From an uncultured Akkermansia sp. (GTDB lineage: Bacteria; Verrucomicrobiota; Verrucomicrobiia; Verrucomicrobiales; Akkermansiaceae): 64,000 nt of DNA. The stretch covers positions 1 to 64,000 of the forward strand of contig CAJKMG010000009.1 of assembly GCA_905200945.1 (NCBI GenBank), read 5' to 3'. The notes beneath the pieces are model-generated. The model searched no databases and was not told the DNA's origin. It worked only from the letters and a program-made list of their open reading frames with translations. Position 1 is the first letter of the stretch, and the number at the start of each line of letters is the position of its first letter. Shown here in pieces: positions 17,586 to 25,966 of the stretch. Made by a program: the position numbers and the translations under genes.

Positions 17586-18367
17586 GATGTTTGTGCGTCT
17601 TGTTTTTCTTCTGCGGTTCTGGAAATCGATTTTAATGCCCGTGTGATGTTTGAAGATAGACGGGCCACTCCCGGATCATTGATTTGGCGTGGGCGCGGCA
17701 AACGAATGCAGAATTCTCCGCAAATACGTCCAGGGTGGGATGAAAATAAGATGACTCTGTCTCCCAGGCATACGGCTTCCCGTACATTATGAGTGACAAA
17801 GACGACGGTAATTCCATGCCCGGCACAAATGGCCTGGAGATCCGCATAAAGTTGATCCCTGGTCATGGCATCCAATGCGGCGAAGGGCTCATCCATCAGG
17901 AGAACCCTGGGACGCAATGCAAGGGCCCGGGCTATGGCTACGCGCTGTTTCATTCCTCCGGAGAGTTCATGGATACGGGCATGAGTAAAGTTGTCCAAGC
18001 CTACTGATTTCAGGTTTTCCAAAGCTATTTGGAAGCGTTTTGCGCGGGGAATTCCGGTAAATCGGAGACCGAATTCTACGTTGTGCAGCACGTTTAACCA
18101 CGGGAACAGGGCGAAATCCTGAAAAACGACTGTCCTGTCCGGACCAGGACCTGAGATTATTTCTCCATCATAGGAGATGCTTCCCGTATCCGATTTGATC
18201 AGACCGGCGATCATATTCAGCAGAGTTGTTTTGCCACAACCGCTTGGACCTACCAGGCAGATGAATTCTCCTTCCCCTATGTCCAGATTGGCGGAAGAAA
18301 GCGCCAGAAGCGATTTTTTTCTGGAAAAATAACTTTTGGAAACGTTTCGTATGGATAATCTACTCAT
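17570..18367 (-). CDS. SsuB/TauB-type ABC transporter ATP-binding protein
   Basis: The 265-residue ATPase has Walker A GPSGCGKTT, signature LSGGMKQRV, Walker B RVLLMDEPFAALD and the switch histidine in VFVTHNV. It powers import through the adjacent permease. The start was set at the ATG at 18367 (MSRLSIRNVSKSYF), which gives the normal family N-terminus. Upstream in-frame codons run back through the binding-protein gene and are not a plausible start. The gene overlaps the binding-protein gene by 8 bases and the permease by 16, so all three are tightly coupled. Confidence 0.9.
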   Translation of the reverse strand: MSRLSIRNVSKSYFSRKKSLLALSSANLDIGEGEFICLVGPSGCGKTTLLNMIAGLIKSDTGSISYDGEIISGPGPDRTVVFQDFALFPWLNVLHNVEFGLRFTGIPRAKRFQIALENLKSVGLDNFTHARIHELSGGMKQRVAIARALALRPRVLLMDEPFAALDAMTRDQLYADLQAICAGHGITVVFVTHNVREAVCLGDRVILFSSHPGRICGEFCIRLPRPRQINDPGVARLSSNITRALKSISRTAEEKQDAQTSCTLP

Positions 18368-19385
18368 GGCTGGGATTATTTTTATCATTCCGGATGATGC
18401 CTTCGACACGGGGAAGTTCCTTGTAAAATCCAGTCCGTACCGTATCCTTGGCAAATACTTGGAGCTTTTCTTCGGATATTTTATTCGTGAAAACTAACCT
18501 GGGCCATGCATGGAGAATTAAAGAGGGATCAATGCTGGAACGGGTGAGTTCCTTCAGTTCTTCTACGACAATTTTTTGAGCTTCCTGGGGATGTTCGATG
18601 ATCCAGAGAGTGAGTTCTCTGTGAGCTTCAATAATGGCCTGCGTCACGTCCGGCTGTTTTTCCAGAATCCTCTTTTGGGCTGTCAGAACAGTAGTTACGG
18701 CATCCGTTTCAAGAAACAGGAGCTTGCCTCCGGCTTCTTTTTCCAGGCGGCTAATCCATGGTTCTACAGTCCAGGAGCCGTCTAGTTTGCCTTGACGAAA
18801 GAGAGATATCTGTTCCGGATTGGGGGTAGGAAGTATGCTTGCGTCTCCTCCGGATTGAGTGACTGCTACGCCTCCCAGGGCCAACCATGTCCGGCAGGCT
18901 ATATCCTGAGTATTGCCCAATTGGGGGGTAGCGATGATTTTTCCTTGAAAGTCTTTTTGTGTCCATGCTCCGGAATGGGGAGGAACGACCAGTCCGGCCC
19001 CTCCCTGTACGGCTCCCGCTACTATTTGCAGGAGAGTTCCGTTGGATTTGGAATACGCATTAATGGCAGGGCCCGGACCAACGTAGGTAAAATCCAGGGA
19101 ATTGGCGAACATGGCTTCCATGGCACTGGGGCCGGCGTTGTAAGCATACCATAGAATGGAGATGTTTTTCCCCGTCCGTTCAAAGATGCGTTTTTCAAAC
19201 CATCCCTCCCCCGTTCGGCTGAAATGCCTGGCAACCAACCCCTGGACATGGGTTACGTTGGGGAAAAGGCCAAAGCGTATTTGATCCTGCCGTTCGGATG
19301 CTTCCCGACAGGATGCCAGAAAGGCAGGGGACAGGAGGGCGCCAACGCAGAGCAGCGTGTTTACTGCAAGAGGCAAAATCTTCAT
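18360..19385 (-). CDS. ABC transporter substrate-binding lipoprotein (TauA/SsuA-like)
   Basis: This 341-residue protein starts at 19385 with a lipoprotein signal (MKILPLAVNTLLCVGALLSP) and lipobox FLASC, as expected for an anchored periplasmic binding protein. The body has NMT1/TauA features: YAYNAGPSAMEAMFANSLDF, YVGPGPAINAYSKSN, and TPQLGNTQDIACRTWLALGG. An in-frame ATG at 19433 would add 16 residues and is less likely. It sits 34 bases downstream of cysN in the sulfur cluster. The ligand is probably an oxidised sulfur compound; which one is not visible. Confidence 0.85.
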   Translation of the reverse strand: MKILPLAVNTLLCVGALLSPAFLASCREASERQDQIRFGLFPNVTHVQGLVARHFSRTGEGWFEKRIFERTGKNISILWYAYNAGPSAMEAMFANSLDFTYVGPGPAINAYSKSNGTLLQIVAGAVQGGAGLVVPPHSGAWTQKDFQGKIIATPQLGNTQDIACRTWLALGGVAVTQSGGDASILPTPNPEQISLFRQGKLDGSWTVEPWISRLEKEAGGKLLFLETDAVTTVLTAQKRILEKQPDVTQAIIEAHRELTLWIIEHPQEAQKIVVEELKELTRSSIDPSLILHAWPRLVFTNKISEEKLQVFAKDTVRTGFYKELPRVEGIIRNDKNNPSHE

Positions 19386-19419
19386 GAAATGAGGGAGCAG
19401 GTGTTTGGATGGGATAAAA

Positions 19420-21147
19420 TTAAAATTCCACATAGAGAGTGCGCGCCAGAAGAGACGCAGTATTTTCATTCGCTTCTGCGGGGGGAAGGATGCGGTCTGC
19501 CGTTTCCGGCGCGGAGACGACATTCCCAAGCCAGATGCAGTAGGCTCCCTTTGCTTTTCTGGGCAGGACGGGAAGGCCCGGCAGCGCTGCAATGCTCATG
19601 AGCCCCGCTTCGGCCAGCAGGCCTGAGGCATTGACGATTTCTCTGGCGGATCTGCCCCATACGCCTTCCGCCTTAAAATCCAGACCGTAGGTATGAGCCT
19701 TGAGCCGGTGGAGTTCCCGTTCCAGCTGTTTGGCGAAGCTGCGTGCCAGGTCGCTGTCTTCTCCCGCTACGTAAATTTGTTTTCCGCCATGCCCGAAAGT
19801 TTCCATGCGTTCATCGCTTGAGACGAATGTCGGGAGTTGTTCCTGTTCTTTTTCAGGAACCTTATCTATGTGAGAGGGACGGAGCATTCCTGCTCCCGCC
19901 GTGACGTTATTCAGCGGGTCAATCAGGATGAAAGCTCCTCCGGAGCGGTTATCCCGGTAATAATCATAGAACAGGGGAGAAGCGGTTTCCAGAACGATGC
20001 GGCCGACATGGTTCAGAGGAAGCTGCGTTGCATGGCGGCTTTCCAGTGTATTGACGTCTATGTCGTACTGGAGTTCTGCTATCCGCCCCTGGATATTTCT
20101 GCCCGCATGGCGTATAATGTATTTGCCTCCGGGAAGAAGGGGTTTTTCAGACATCCAGATGACACGGGCTTCCAGCCGATCCTCGATATGGGGGAGATTC
20201 CCTTTTTTGACGATCATGTCACCGCTGCTGATATCTATTTCATCCTCAAGTTCCAATACGACGGACTGGGGAGAGAATGCTTCTTCCAGGTCTCCGTCCG
20301 GAGTAACAATCCTTCTGATCCGGCTGTTTTGAAACGAAGGCAGCGTCACGATAGGGTCCCCCCGGCGGATGGAGCCGGAAGTAATGGAGCCGGCGAACCC
20401 CCGGAAATCGAGATTGGGGCGTATGACTGTCTGTACCGGAAAGCGGAAATCCCGGAGATTCCTGCTGTCGCTGGCATCCAGCGTTTCCAGGATGGAAAGC
20501 AGATGATCGCCTTGGTACCAGGGCGTTTTTCCTGTTGTTTGCGTCACATTTTCCCCTTCAATGGCGGAAATGGGAACGAAACGAACATCCGGGATATTCA
20601 ACTGTTGCGTGAAGCTTCCGAATTCTTCTTCAATCTTCCGGAATTTTTCTTCAGAGTAATCCAAAAGATCCATCTTGTTGACGGCTACGATGAGGTGCCG
20701 TATTTTCAGAAGGGAGGTGATGAACGCATGCCGTTTCGTCTGTGTGAGTACTCCGTGGCGAGCATCAATCAGAATGATGGCCGCGTCCGCCGTGGAAGCT
20801 CCGGTGGCCATGTTTCGGGTGTATTGTTCATGTCCGGGGCAGTCGGCAATGATGAATTTGCGGCGGGGGGTGGTGAAGTACCGATAGGCTACATCAATGG
20901 TTATTCCCTGTTCCCGTTCCGCTTTAAGGCCGTCCAGCAACAGGGCGTAATCAATTTTACCTGCCCCAGCGGTTCCATTTTTTTCACTAGCTTTGCGCAG
21001 CTCTGCCAGCTGGTCGTCAAAAATCAGTTTGCTGTCATAAAGGAGGCGTCCGATGAGTGTAGATTTCCCGTCGTCCACGGAACCGCAGGTAAGTACGCGC
21101 AGCAGGCTTTTATTTTCGTGTTCGTTCAGGTATGAGTCGATGTCCAT
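19420..21147 (-). CDS. cysN: Sulfate adenylyltransferase GTPase subunit with degenerate APS-kinase-like tail
   Basis: CysN is the regulatory GTPase of ATP sulfurylase and acts with CysD to make adenylyl sulfate. GTPase motifs are GSVDDGKSTLIGRLLYDS (G1), DCPGHEQY (G3) and VNKMD (G4). Beta-barrel domains run to about residue 430. The C-terminal part, about 454-575, resembles a shortened CysC/APS kinase domain as in CysNC fusions: it keeps an ASGLLAEAGLMSIAALPGLPV-like segment, split here as ASGLLAEAGL then MSIAALPGL. The kinase P-loop is replaced by GEDSDLARS, with no GKS/T, so it should be inactive. The gene starts 45 bases after cysD. Identity of the CysN part is secure. Confidence 0.92.
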   Translation of the reverse strand: MDIDSYLNEHENKSLLRVLTCGSVDDGKSTLIGRLLYDSKLIFDDQLAELRKASEKNGTAGAGKIDYALLLDGLKAEREQGITIDVAYRYFTTPRRKFIIADCPGHEQYTRNMATGASTADAAIILIDARHGVLTQTKRHAFITSLLKIRHLIVAVNKMDLLDYSEEKFRKIEEEFGSFTQQLNIPDVRFVPISAIEGENVTQTTGKTPWYQGDHLLSILETLDASDSRNLRDFRFPVQTVIRPNLDFRGFAGSITSGSIRRGDPIVTLPSFQNSRIRRIVTPDGDLEEAFSPQSVVLELEDEIDISSGDMIVKKGNLPHIEDRLEARVIWMSEKPLLPGGKYIIRHAGRNIQGRIAELQYDIDVNTLESRHATQLPLNHVGRIVLETASPLFYDYYRDNRSGGAFILIDPLNNVTAGAGMLRPSHIDKVPEKEQEQLPTFVSSDERMETFGHGGKQIYVAGEDSDLARSFAKQLERELHRLKAHTYGLDFKAEGVWGRSAREIVNASGLLAEAGLMSIAALPGLPVLPRKAKGAYCIWLGNVVSAPETADRILPPAEANENTASLLARTLYVEF

Positions 21148-21192
21148 AATGGTAAAAATAAGAGGTGTCGTCAGAATGGTTCATAATAGGGG

Positions 21193-22104
21193 TTAAAAAT
21201 ATCCTTCTCGTTTTTTCTGTTCCATGGAGGCATCTCCGTCGTGGTCAATGATACGGGAAGAACGCTCGCTCAGCCTGGTTTCCAGCATTTCCGCCACAAT
21301 CTCTTCTACTGTGCGGGCTGTAGATTCTATGGCTCCGGTTAGAGGGTAACAGCCCAGTGTGCGGAAACGGACGGTTCTCATTTGCGGTGTTTCCCCCGGC
21401 TTCAAAGGCAGGCGGTTGTCGTCCGCCATAATCAGGGAACCGTCACGTTCCACAATGGGACGGGGTTTGGCAAAATACAGGTCTACAACCTGTATTTTTT
21501 CCAGGCGGATGTATTGCCAGATATCCAGTTCCGTCCAGTTGGACAGAGGAAAGATACGGACGCTTTCTCCCGGATTGATACGACCGTTATAAATGTTCCA
21601 TAATTCCGGCCGTTGATTTTTTGGGTCCCATTGGTTGAATTTATCCCGGAAAGAGAAGATTCGTTCCTTGGCCCGTGATTTTTCTTCGTCGCGGCGGGCG
21701 CCTCCGAATACGGCATCATATTTTCCTGCGGTCAACGCCTGAATCAATGCCTGTGTTTTCATAATATCCGTGTATTTGCGGCTGCCGTAAGTAAAAGGAT
21801 TAACGCCGGCGGCAATGCCCTCCTGGTTACTGTGGACAATCAGATCCAGATCATTTTCCTGAACGAATCTGTCCCGGAATTCTATCATCTCGCGAAATTT
21901 GAATGTGGAGTCTATATGAAGAAGCTTGAATGGGAGTCTGCCCGGATAGAATGCCTTTTTGGCTAAGTGGACCAGTACAGAGGAATCTTTCCCGATGGAA
22001 TAAAGAAGTACGGGATTTTCAAACTGGCTGATGGCATCCCGGAAAATGTGAATGCTTTCTGCCTCCAACTGCTTTAGCTGGCTGAGTCTGTAAATGCTGT
22101 TCAT
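21193..22104 (-). CDS. cysD: Sulfate adenylyltransferase subunit 2
   Basis: This 303-residue PAPS-reductase-fold ATP pyrophosphatase is the catalytic half of ATP sulfurylase. The PP-loop is YSIGKDSSVLVHLAKKAF; downstream are FGGARRDEEKSRAKERIFSFRD, NQRPELWNIYN and SNWTELDIWQYI. The end (RSSRIIDHDGDASMEQKKREGYF) is characteristic of CysD. It partners the CysN encoded immediately downstream, and the gene starts 18 bases after cysH. Confidence 0.96.
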   Translation of the reverse strand: MNSIYRLSQLKQLEAESIHIFRDAISQFENPVLLYSIGKDSSVLVHLAKKAFYPGRLPFKLLHIDSTFKFREMIEFRDRFVQENDLDLIVHSNQEGIAAGVNPFTYGSRKYTDIMKTQALIQALTAGKYDAVFGGARRDEEKSRAKERIFSFRDKFNQWDPKNQRPELWNIYNGRINPGESVRIFPLSNWTELDIWQYIRLEKIQVVDLYFAKPRPIVERDGSLIMADDNRLPLKPGETPQMRTVRFRTLGCYPLTGAIESTARTVEEIVAEMLETRLSERSSRIIDHDGDASMEQKKREGYF

Positions 22105-22122
22105 TTTATATGTTTTTGGTTA

Positions 22123-22806
22123 TCAATGTCTTGGTTTGCGATGTAAACCGCACTCCCTGTGTTCTTTTTTTTCCCACCACCATCGTCCGTCGCGTACATC
22201 TTCCGTCCTCTTGACAGATCTTGTGCAGCAGGCGCACCCGATACTGGGGAATCCTGCATCGTGAAGAGGATTGTAGGGAACGCCGTAGGCGCGGATATAG
22301 TTCCAGACATCTTCTTCTGACCAGTTGGCCAGTGGGTTGATTTTGATGATGCCGTTCGCCTCATCGTTTTCTGTGATATGAAGCCCTTTCCGGGTGATGG
22401 ACTGAGTGGAGCGTAAGCCGCAGATCCACGCTTTTTTCCCGGCAAGTAGTCTTTCCAGAGGGCGCAGTTTACGGATATTGCAGCATTCGTGACGGTATTC
22501 CATACTGTTGCGGAACAGATTGACGCCTTTGTCCAGAATCATGTTTTCCACTTCTTCCGCTACCGGAAAATAAGGAATAATGCGAATGCCGTATATTTCC
22601 TCCGTTCTTGCCCAGAGTTCATAGGTTTCCGGAAACAAGCGCCCCGTGTCCAGAGTCGCCAGAGGAATATTCAGACCAAGATGGGAGATCATATGGGTGA
22701 GCACTTGGTCTTCTGCCCCGAATGATGTAGCAAAAACAAGGTTTCCTTCGTATTGCGCTGCGGCTTGTCGCAACGTGTCTGTAGCGGTTGGGGAATGAGC
22801 GTTCAT
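22123..22806 (-). CDS. cysH: Adenylyl-sulfate (APS) reductase, iron-sulfur type
   Basis: The 227-residue enzyme reduces APS to sulfite using thioredoxin-like electrons. The P-loop region FATSFGAEDQVLTHMI and the catalytic ECGLH motif are present. Two cysteine pairs, ECCNIRKLRPL and GCACCTR, are the hallmark of the 4Fe-4S APS-reducing subclass. Enzymes that need PAPS lack these pairs. SIGCACCTRSVK and DGRWWWEKKEHRECGLH are typical. This preference for APS fits the absence of a working APS kinase in the cluster. Confidence 0.94.
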   Translation of the reverse strand: MNAHSPTATDTLRQAAAQYEGNLVFATSFGAEDQVLTHMISHLGLNIPLATLDTGRLFPETYELWARTEEIYGIRIIPYFPVAEEVENMILDKGVNLFRNSMEYRHECCNIRKLRPLERLLAGKKAWICGLRSTQSITRKGLHITENDEANGIIKINPLANWSEEDVWNYIRAYGVPYNPLHDAGFPSIGCACCTRSVKRTEDVRDGRWWWEKKEHRECGLHRKPRH

Positions 22807-22862
22807 GAATGTTGGAGCTGGTTGGAGGTGGATAGCCGTATCCGGTAGAAAAGAACGGGATG

Positions 22863-23792
22863 TCAGATGAACAGAGGAGTTGAGTAGTACCGATCCGCTG
22901 AATCGGGGAGGATCACTACTACATTTTTCCCTGTGTTCTCTTTTCTTTTAGCAACCTGGACGGCCGCCCATAGGGCAGCTCCGCTGGAAATCCCAGTCAG
23001 AATGCCTTCTCTGACACCCAATTCTTTAGCTGTGGAAAAGGCATCTTCGTTGGAAACTGTGATGACTTCATCATAGATATCCGTATCCAGGGTTTCTGGG
23101 ATAAAGCCGGCTCCTATTCCCTGAATTTGATGGCTTCCGGCCTGGCCGGCGGATAATACGGGGGAATCTGCCGGTTCCACGGCAATGACGGTGATTCCTC
23201 CGGGTTTGCGTTCCTTGAGCAGTCTGCCTATGCCGGTTATTGTTCCCCCGGTGCCTACTCCGGCTACGACGATATCTACTTCTCCGTCCGTATCTTCCCA
23301 TATTTCAACACCTGTTGTTTCATAATGGGCTCTGGGATTGGTCGGGTTGGTGAATTGACTGGGAATGAAGGAGCCCGGAGTGGCGGCCGCCAGATCCTGG
23401 GCTTTGGCGATGGCTCCTTTCATCCCTTGGCTGTCTTCTGTCAGGACAATATCGGCTCCGTAGGCTTTTAGAATATTTCGTCGTTCAACGCTCATGCTTT
23501 CCGGCATGGTAAGAATGATGCGGTATCCCCGGGAAGCGGCAATAGCCGCCAGGCCAATGCCCGTGTTGCCGCTGGTTGGTTCAATGATGACGGCTCCTGG
23601 CTTGAGCTGGCCCGATGCTTCTGCCTCGTTGATCATGGCGAGTGCGATACGGTCTTTCATGCTGCCTGCCGGGTTCAAGTGGTCCAGCTTGAGCAGGAGC
23701 CGGGCATTCAGACGATGTGCCTGAGCATAATTCCTTGGCTCCAGAAGAGGTGTTTTCCCGACCAGTTCCGATATGGAGGTGTAAATGTTCAT
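22863..23792 (-). CDS. cysK: Cysteine synthase A (O-acetylserine sulfhydrylase)
   Basis: This 309-residue PLP enzyme makes cysteine from O-acetylserine and sulfide. The PLP lysine lies in NPAGSMKDRIAL, the substrate loop is EPTSGNTGIGLA, and the phosphate-binding loop is GVGTGGTITGIGR; GISSGAALWAA is also present. It is the first gene of the sulfur cluster and lies behind a palindromic operator candidate. cysH follows after 56 bases. The length is normal for CysK; a beta-synthase (CBS-like) role is possible but less likely in this context. Confidence 0.95.
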   Translation of the reverse strand: MNIYTSISELVGKTPLLEPRNYAQAHRLNARLLLKLDHLNPAGSMKDRIALAMINEAEASGQLKPGAVIIEPTSGNTGIGLAAIAASRGYRIILTMPESMSVERRNILKAYGADIVLTEDSQGMKGAIAKAQDLAAATPGSFIPSQFTNPTNPRAHYETTGVEIWEDTDGEVDIVVAGVGTGGTITGIGRLLKERKPGGITVIAVEPADSPVLSAGQAGSHQIQGIGAGFIPETLDTDIYDEVITVSNEDAFSTAKELGVREGILTGISSGAALWAAVQVAKRKENTGKNVVVILPDSADRYYSTPLFI

Positions 23793-23829
23793 CGCGTCGT
23801 ACTTTACAGGGATGGATTTAGATTTCTTT

Positions 23830-23847
23830 TTATTCCGATAGGAATAA
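23830..23847. promoter_or_regulatory. Palindromic operator candidate upstream of cysK
   Basis: Positions 23830-23847 read TTATTCC-GATA-GGAATAA, a perfect 7-bp inverted repeat with a 4-base centre, 38 bases before the cysK start. A TTGACA box lies on the - strand at 23878-23883. A 17-19-base spacer from it puts the -10 region near 23853-23860, though the -10 match is weak. The palindrome would then cover the start of transcription, a good position for a repressor. Rrf2-family cysteine regulators bind palindromes of similar ATTCC/GGAAT type; any link is inference. Confidence 0.5.
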
Positions 23848-23883
23848 TAGGGATTAGTTACTCTTATCCTTCGGAAGTGTCAA

Positions 23884-24464
23884 TGTGAATTAATGAATAT
23901 GAGATATTATTTTTTTATTTGTTTTTTTATGTAAATAAAAATGGTAGAAGAGTATTGAATGAACAGTCGCAAAATGGCAGAAACTGAGAGCAAAAGCCCG
24001 GTTCCCCTCTGTTTTCAAGCTATTGACCGGGAGGGAGGATGAATGGTGTGAGGGACAGAGGTCTTGATCCCTGGCCTTCCTAGAGCATGTAATTGGATAG
24101 GCTTTCTCCGGTTGACGTTATGAATTTTCCTTTTTCCGGAGAGTGATTGCGGCGTTTGGAAAACTGTCTGTTTTGTCCAAATCCATCCTTTATCGCATAT
24201 CCTTAGAATGTCTGTTTTCTATATGCTGATAATCTATCAGTTGTGATTATCTGGAGGATGATGTGCAAGAAATGCCACTGCTGAAAAACTGATCCGTTAA
24301 GCCTTATGGAGGAAGCTTTTGACACACGAAAATCGGATCATGTCGTTTATCATGACCTCTCTTTGCCCTGCATGGCGGTTTCTTTTTCCCCCCGGCTATG
24401 ATGATCGCCCCGGAGATTCTTTCGGCTCAGGCAACAGGGAATCGCCGTGCGGGCAGGAATTGTT
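23884..24464. other. Intergenic region between sulfur and phosphate clusters
   Basis: About 580 bases with no recognised gene. The part next to cysK is very AT-rich with T and A runs (about 23900-23945), which suits an upstream promoter element. The rest is mixed. An open frame on the + strand near 24319-24789 runs antisense into phoU and has no coding character. No rRNA, tRNA or riboswitch was recognised. Confidence 0.5.
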
Positions 24465-25139
24465 TTATTTTTCTTTTCCGTGGCGGATGTCCGTGGCTTC
24501 CTTCAGGAAGACGACGGTGGCGGCGATGGTTTTGGCAATGTCTCCGATACGTTCCAGAGAACGGATAATGAAGAGAAGATTGACGTTGAGGGCAGGGGCT
24601 CCCGCCCGTTCGGGGGAGACCAGAAGGGCCAGCGCTTTGCGATGGGCTTTGTCCAGTTTTTTGTCGCGCAGGCGTATTTCCCTGGCGGCGTCCACATCCT
24701 GCGTTTCCAGACACCGGGCGGCGTCTCTGAATTCGGATACGGCCATTTCCAGCAGAGGGAGCACAATATCCGGGGAGAGGGATTCCTGATGCCTGATGGA
24801 GGCCTTGGCATGCTTGGCGATGCCCGTTACTTCCTCCATGCATTCCTGGAGCTTGTCTCCGCACCGGGAGAAGGTGATGACGAGCCTCAGGTCGCGCCCC
24901 AGCGGATGGAACTGGGTGAGTACGGAGGAGCAGAGGGAGAGAACCTGCCGGGTTTCTTCCTGCAGCGGGTCGCTGTCCGCAATGATGCTGTTGGCCCCGT
25001 CGCTGTCCGGGCCGGAAATGACCTGTTCCAGAATGTCCATGTATTTCAGCAGGCTGCCGCAGATGGCGTTGACGCGGAGGCGGATGGCGTTCAGGGCCGC
25101 GTCGTAGTGGGGGAGGATGTGATTGCCGGGGGATGTCAT
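24465..25139 (-). CDS. phoU: PhoU family phosphate signalling protein (pst operon copy)
   Basis: The 224-residue all-helical protein has two PhoU repeats: DILEQVISGPDSDGANSII..., the KLQECMEEVTGIAKHAK segment, and NLLFIIRSLERIGDIAKTIA near the end, which is the metal-binding ERIGD signature. PhoU represses phosphate uptake and PhoR signalling when phosphate is plentiful. The ATG at 25139 gives the usual N-terminus; an extended frame to 25325 would run inside pstB. It is the last gene of the pstS-C-A-B-phoU operon, 25 bases after pstB. A second PhoU is encoded at 32335-32982. Confidence 0.88.
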   Translation of the reverse strand: MTSPGNHILPHYDAALNAIRLRVNAICGSLLKYMDILEQVISGPDSDGANSIIADSDPLQEETRQVLSLCSSVLTQFHPLGRDLRLVITFSRCGDKLQECMEEVTGIAKHAKASIRHQESLSPDIVLPLLEMAVSEFRDAARCLETQDVDAAREIRLRDKKLDKAHRKALALLVSPERAGAPALNVNLLFIIRSLERIGDIAKTIAATVVFLKEATDIRHGKEK

Positions 25140-25164
25140 GAGGAGAATGGTTTGGAAAGGGCTT

Positions 25165-25944
25165 TTAGCTGAAACGGCCCGTAATGTAGGCTTCCGTTTC
25201 TTTTTCCGTGGGATTGGTGAAGATTTGGGACGTTTCCCCGTATTCCACCAGGCGGCCCATGTACATGAAGGCGGTCCGGTCCGCGATGCGTGTGGCCTGC
25301 TGCATGTTATGGGTGACGATGACAATGGTGAGTTCTTTTTTCAGGTCTTCCATCAGGTCCTCTATTTTTAAGGTGGCGATAGGGTCCAGGGCGGCGCAGG
25401 GTTCATCCATCAGCAGGATCTGGGGGCGGTTGGCAATGGCGCGCGCGATGCACAGCCGCTGCTGCTGGCCTCCGGAAAGGCCGTAGGCGCTTTCATGAAG
25501 CTTGTCTTTCACTTCATCCCACAGGGCGGCTCCCTTCAGGCTGCGTTCTACTGTTTCGTCCAGTTCCGCGCGCCTGTTGCGGCCGGCCACACGGAGGGGA
25601 AAGACGATGTTTTCGTAAATGCTTTTAGGGAAAGGGTTGTATTTCTGGAAGACCATGCCTACGCGCTTGCGCAGGGAGATGACTTCCACGCGCGGGTCAT
25701 ACAGGCTGGTGCCGTCAATGCGGATATCCCCCTGGTGGCGCACGTCCGGGACCAGGTCGTTCATGCGGTTGATGTTGCGGAGCAGAGTGGATTTTCCGCA
25801 GCCGGAGGGCCCGATGAGGGCGGTTACCCGGTTGGTTTCAAAGGTCATGCCGATGTTGAAGAGAACCTGTTTGCTCCCGTAAAAGAAGGAGAAGTCTTCC
25901 ACTTCAATGATGGGCTCGTCGTCTGCGGCGGCTGGTTCAGTCAT
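25165..25944 (-). CDS. pstB: Phosphate ABC transporter ATP-binding protein (copy 1)
   Basis: This 259-residue ATPase has Walker A GPSGCGKSTLLRNINRMNDL, PstB-specific VGMVFQKYNPFPKSIYENI, signature LSGGQQQRLCIARAI, Walker B ILLMDEPCAALDPIAT, and the VTHNMQQA switch. It drives high-affinity phosphate uptake through PstC and PstA. It lies 22 bases after pstA. A clear paralogue (31367-32149) sits at the other end of the locus and shares the same YITGRFS C-terminus. Confidence 0.96.
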   Translation of the reverse strand: MTEPAAADDEPIIEVEDFSFFYGSKQVLFNIGMTFETNRVTALIGPSGCGKSTLLRNINRMNDLVPDVRHQGDIRIDGTSLYDPRVEVISLRKRVGMVFQKYNPFPKSIYENIVFPLRVAGRNRRAELDETVERSLKGAALWDEVKDKLHESAYGLSGGQQQRLCIARAIANRPQILLMDEPCAALDPIATLKIEDLMEDLKKELTIVIVTHNMQQATRIADRTAFMYMGRLVEYGETSQIFTNPTEKETEAYITGRFS

Positions 25945-25966
25945 GGGATGATGAAGGAGAATGGAG

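Noticed and set aside
23793..23960. SAM or T-box riboswitch upstream of cysK
   Set aside because: The leader is short and AT-rich, and none of the conserved riboswitch stems or the T-box sequence was seen.
24319..24789. Open frame on the + strand running into phoU
   Set aside because: Its second half is antisense to a real PhoU gene and it starts with TTG without a ribosome site.
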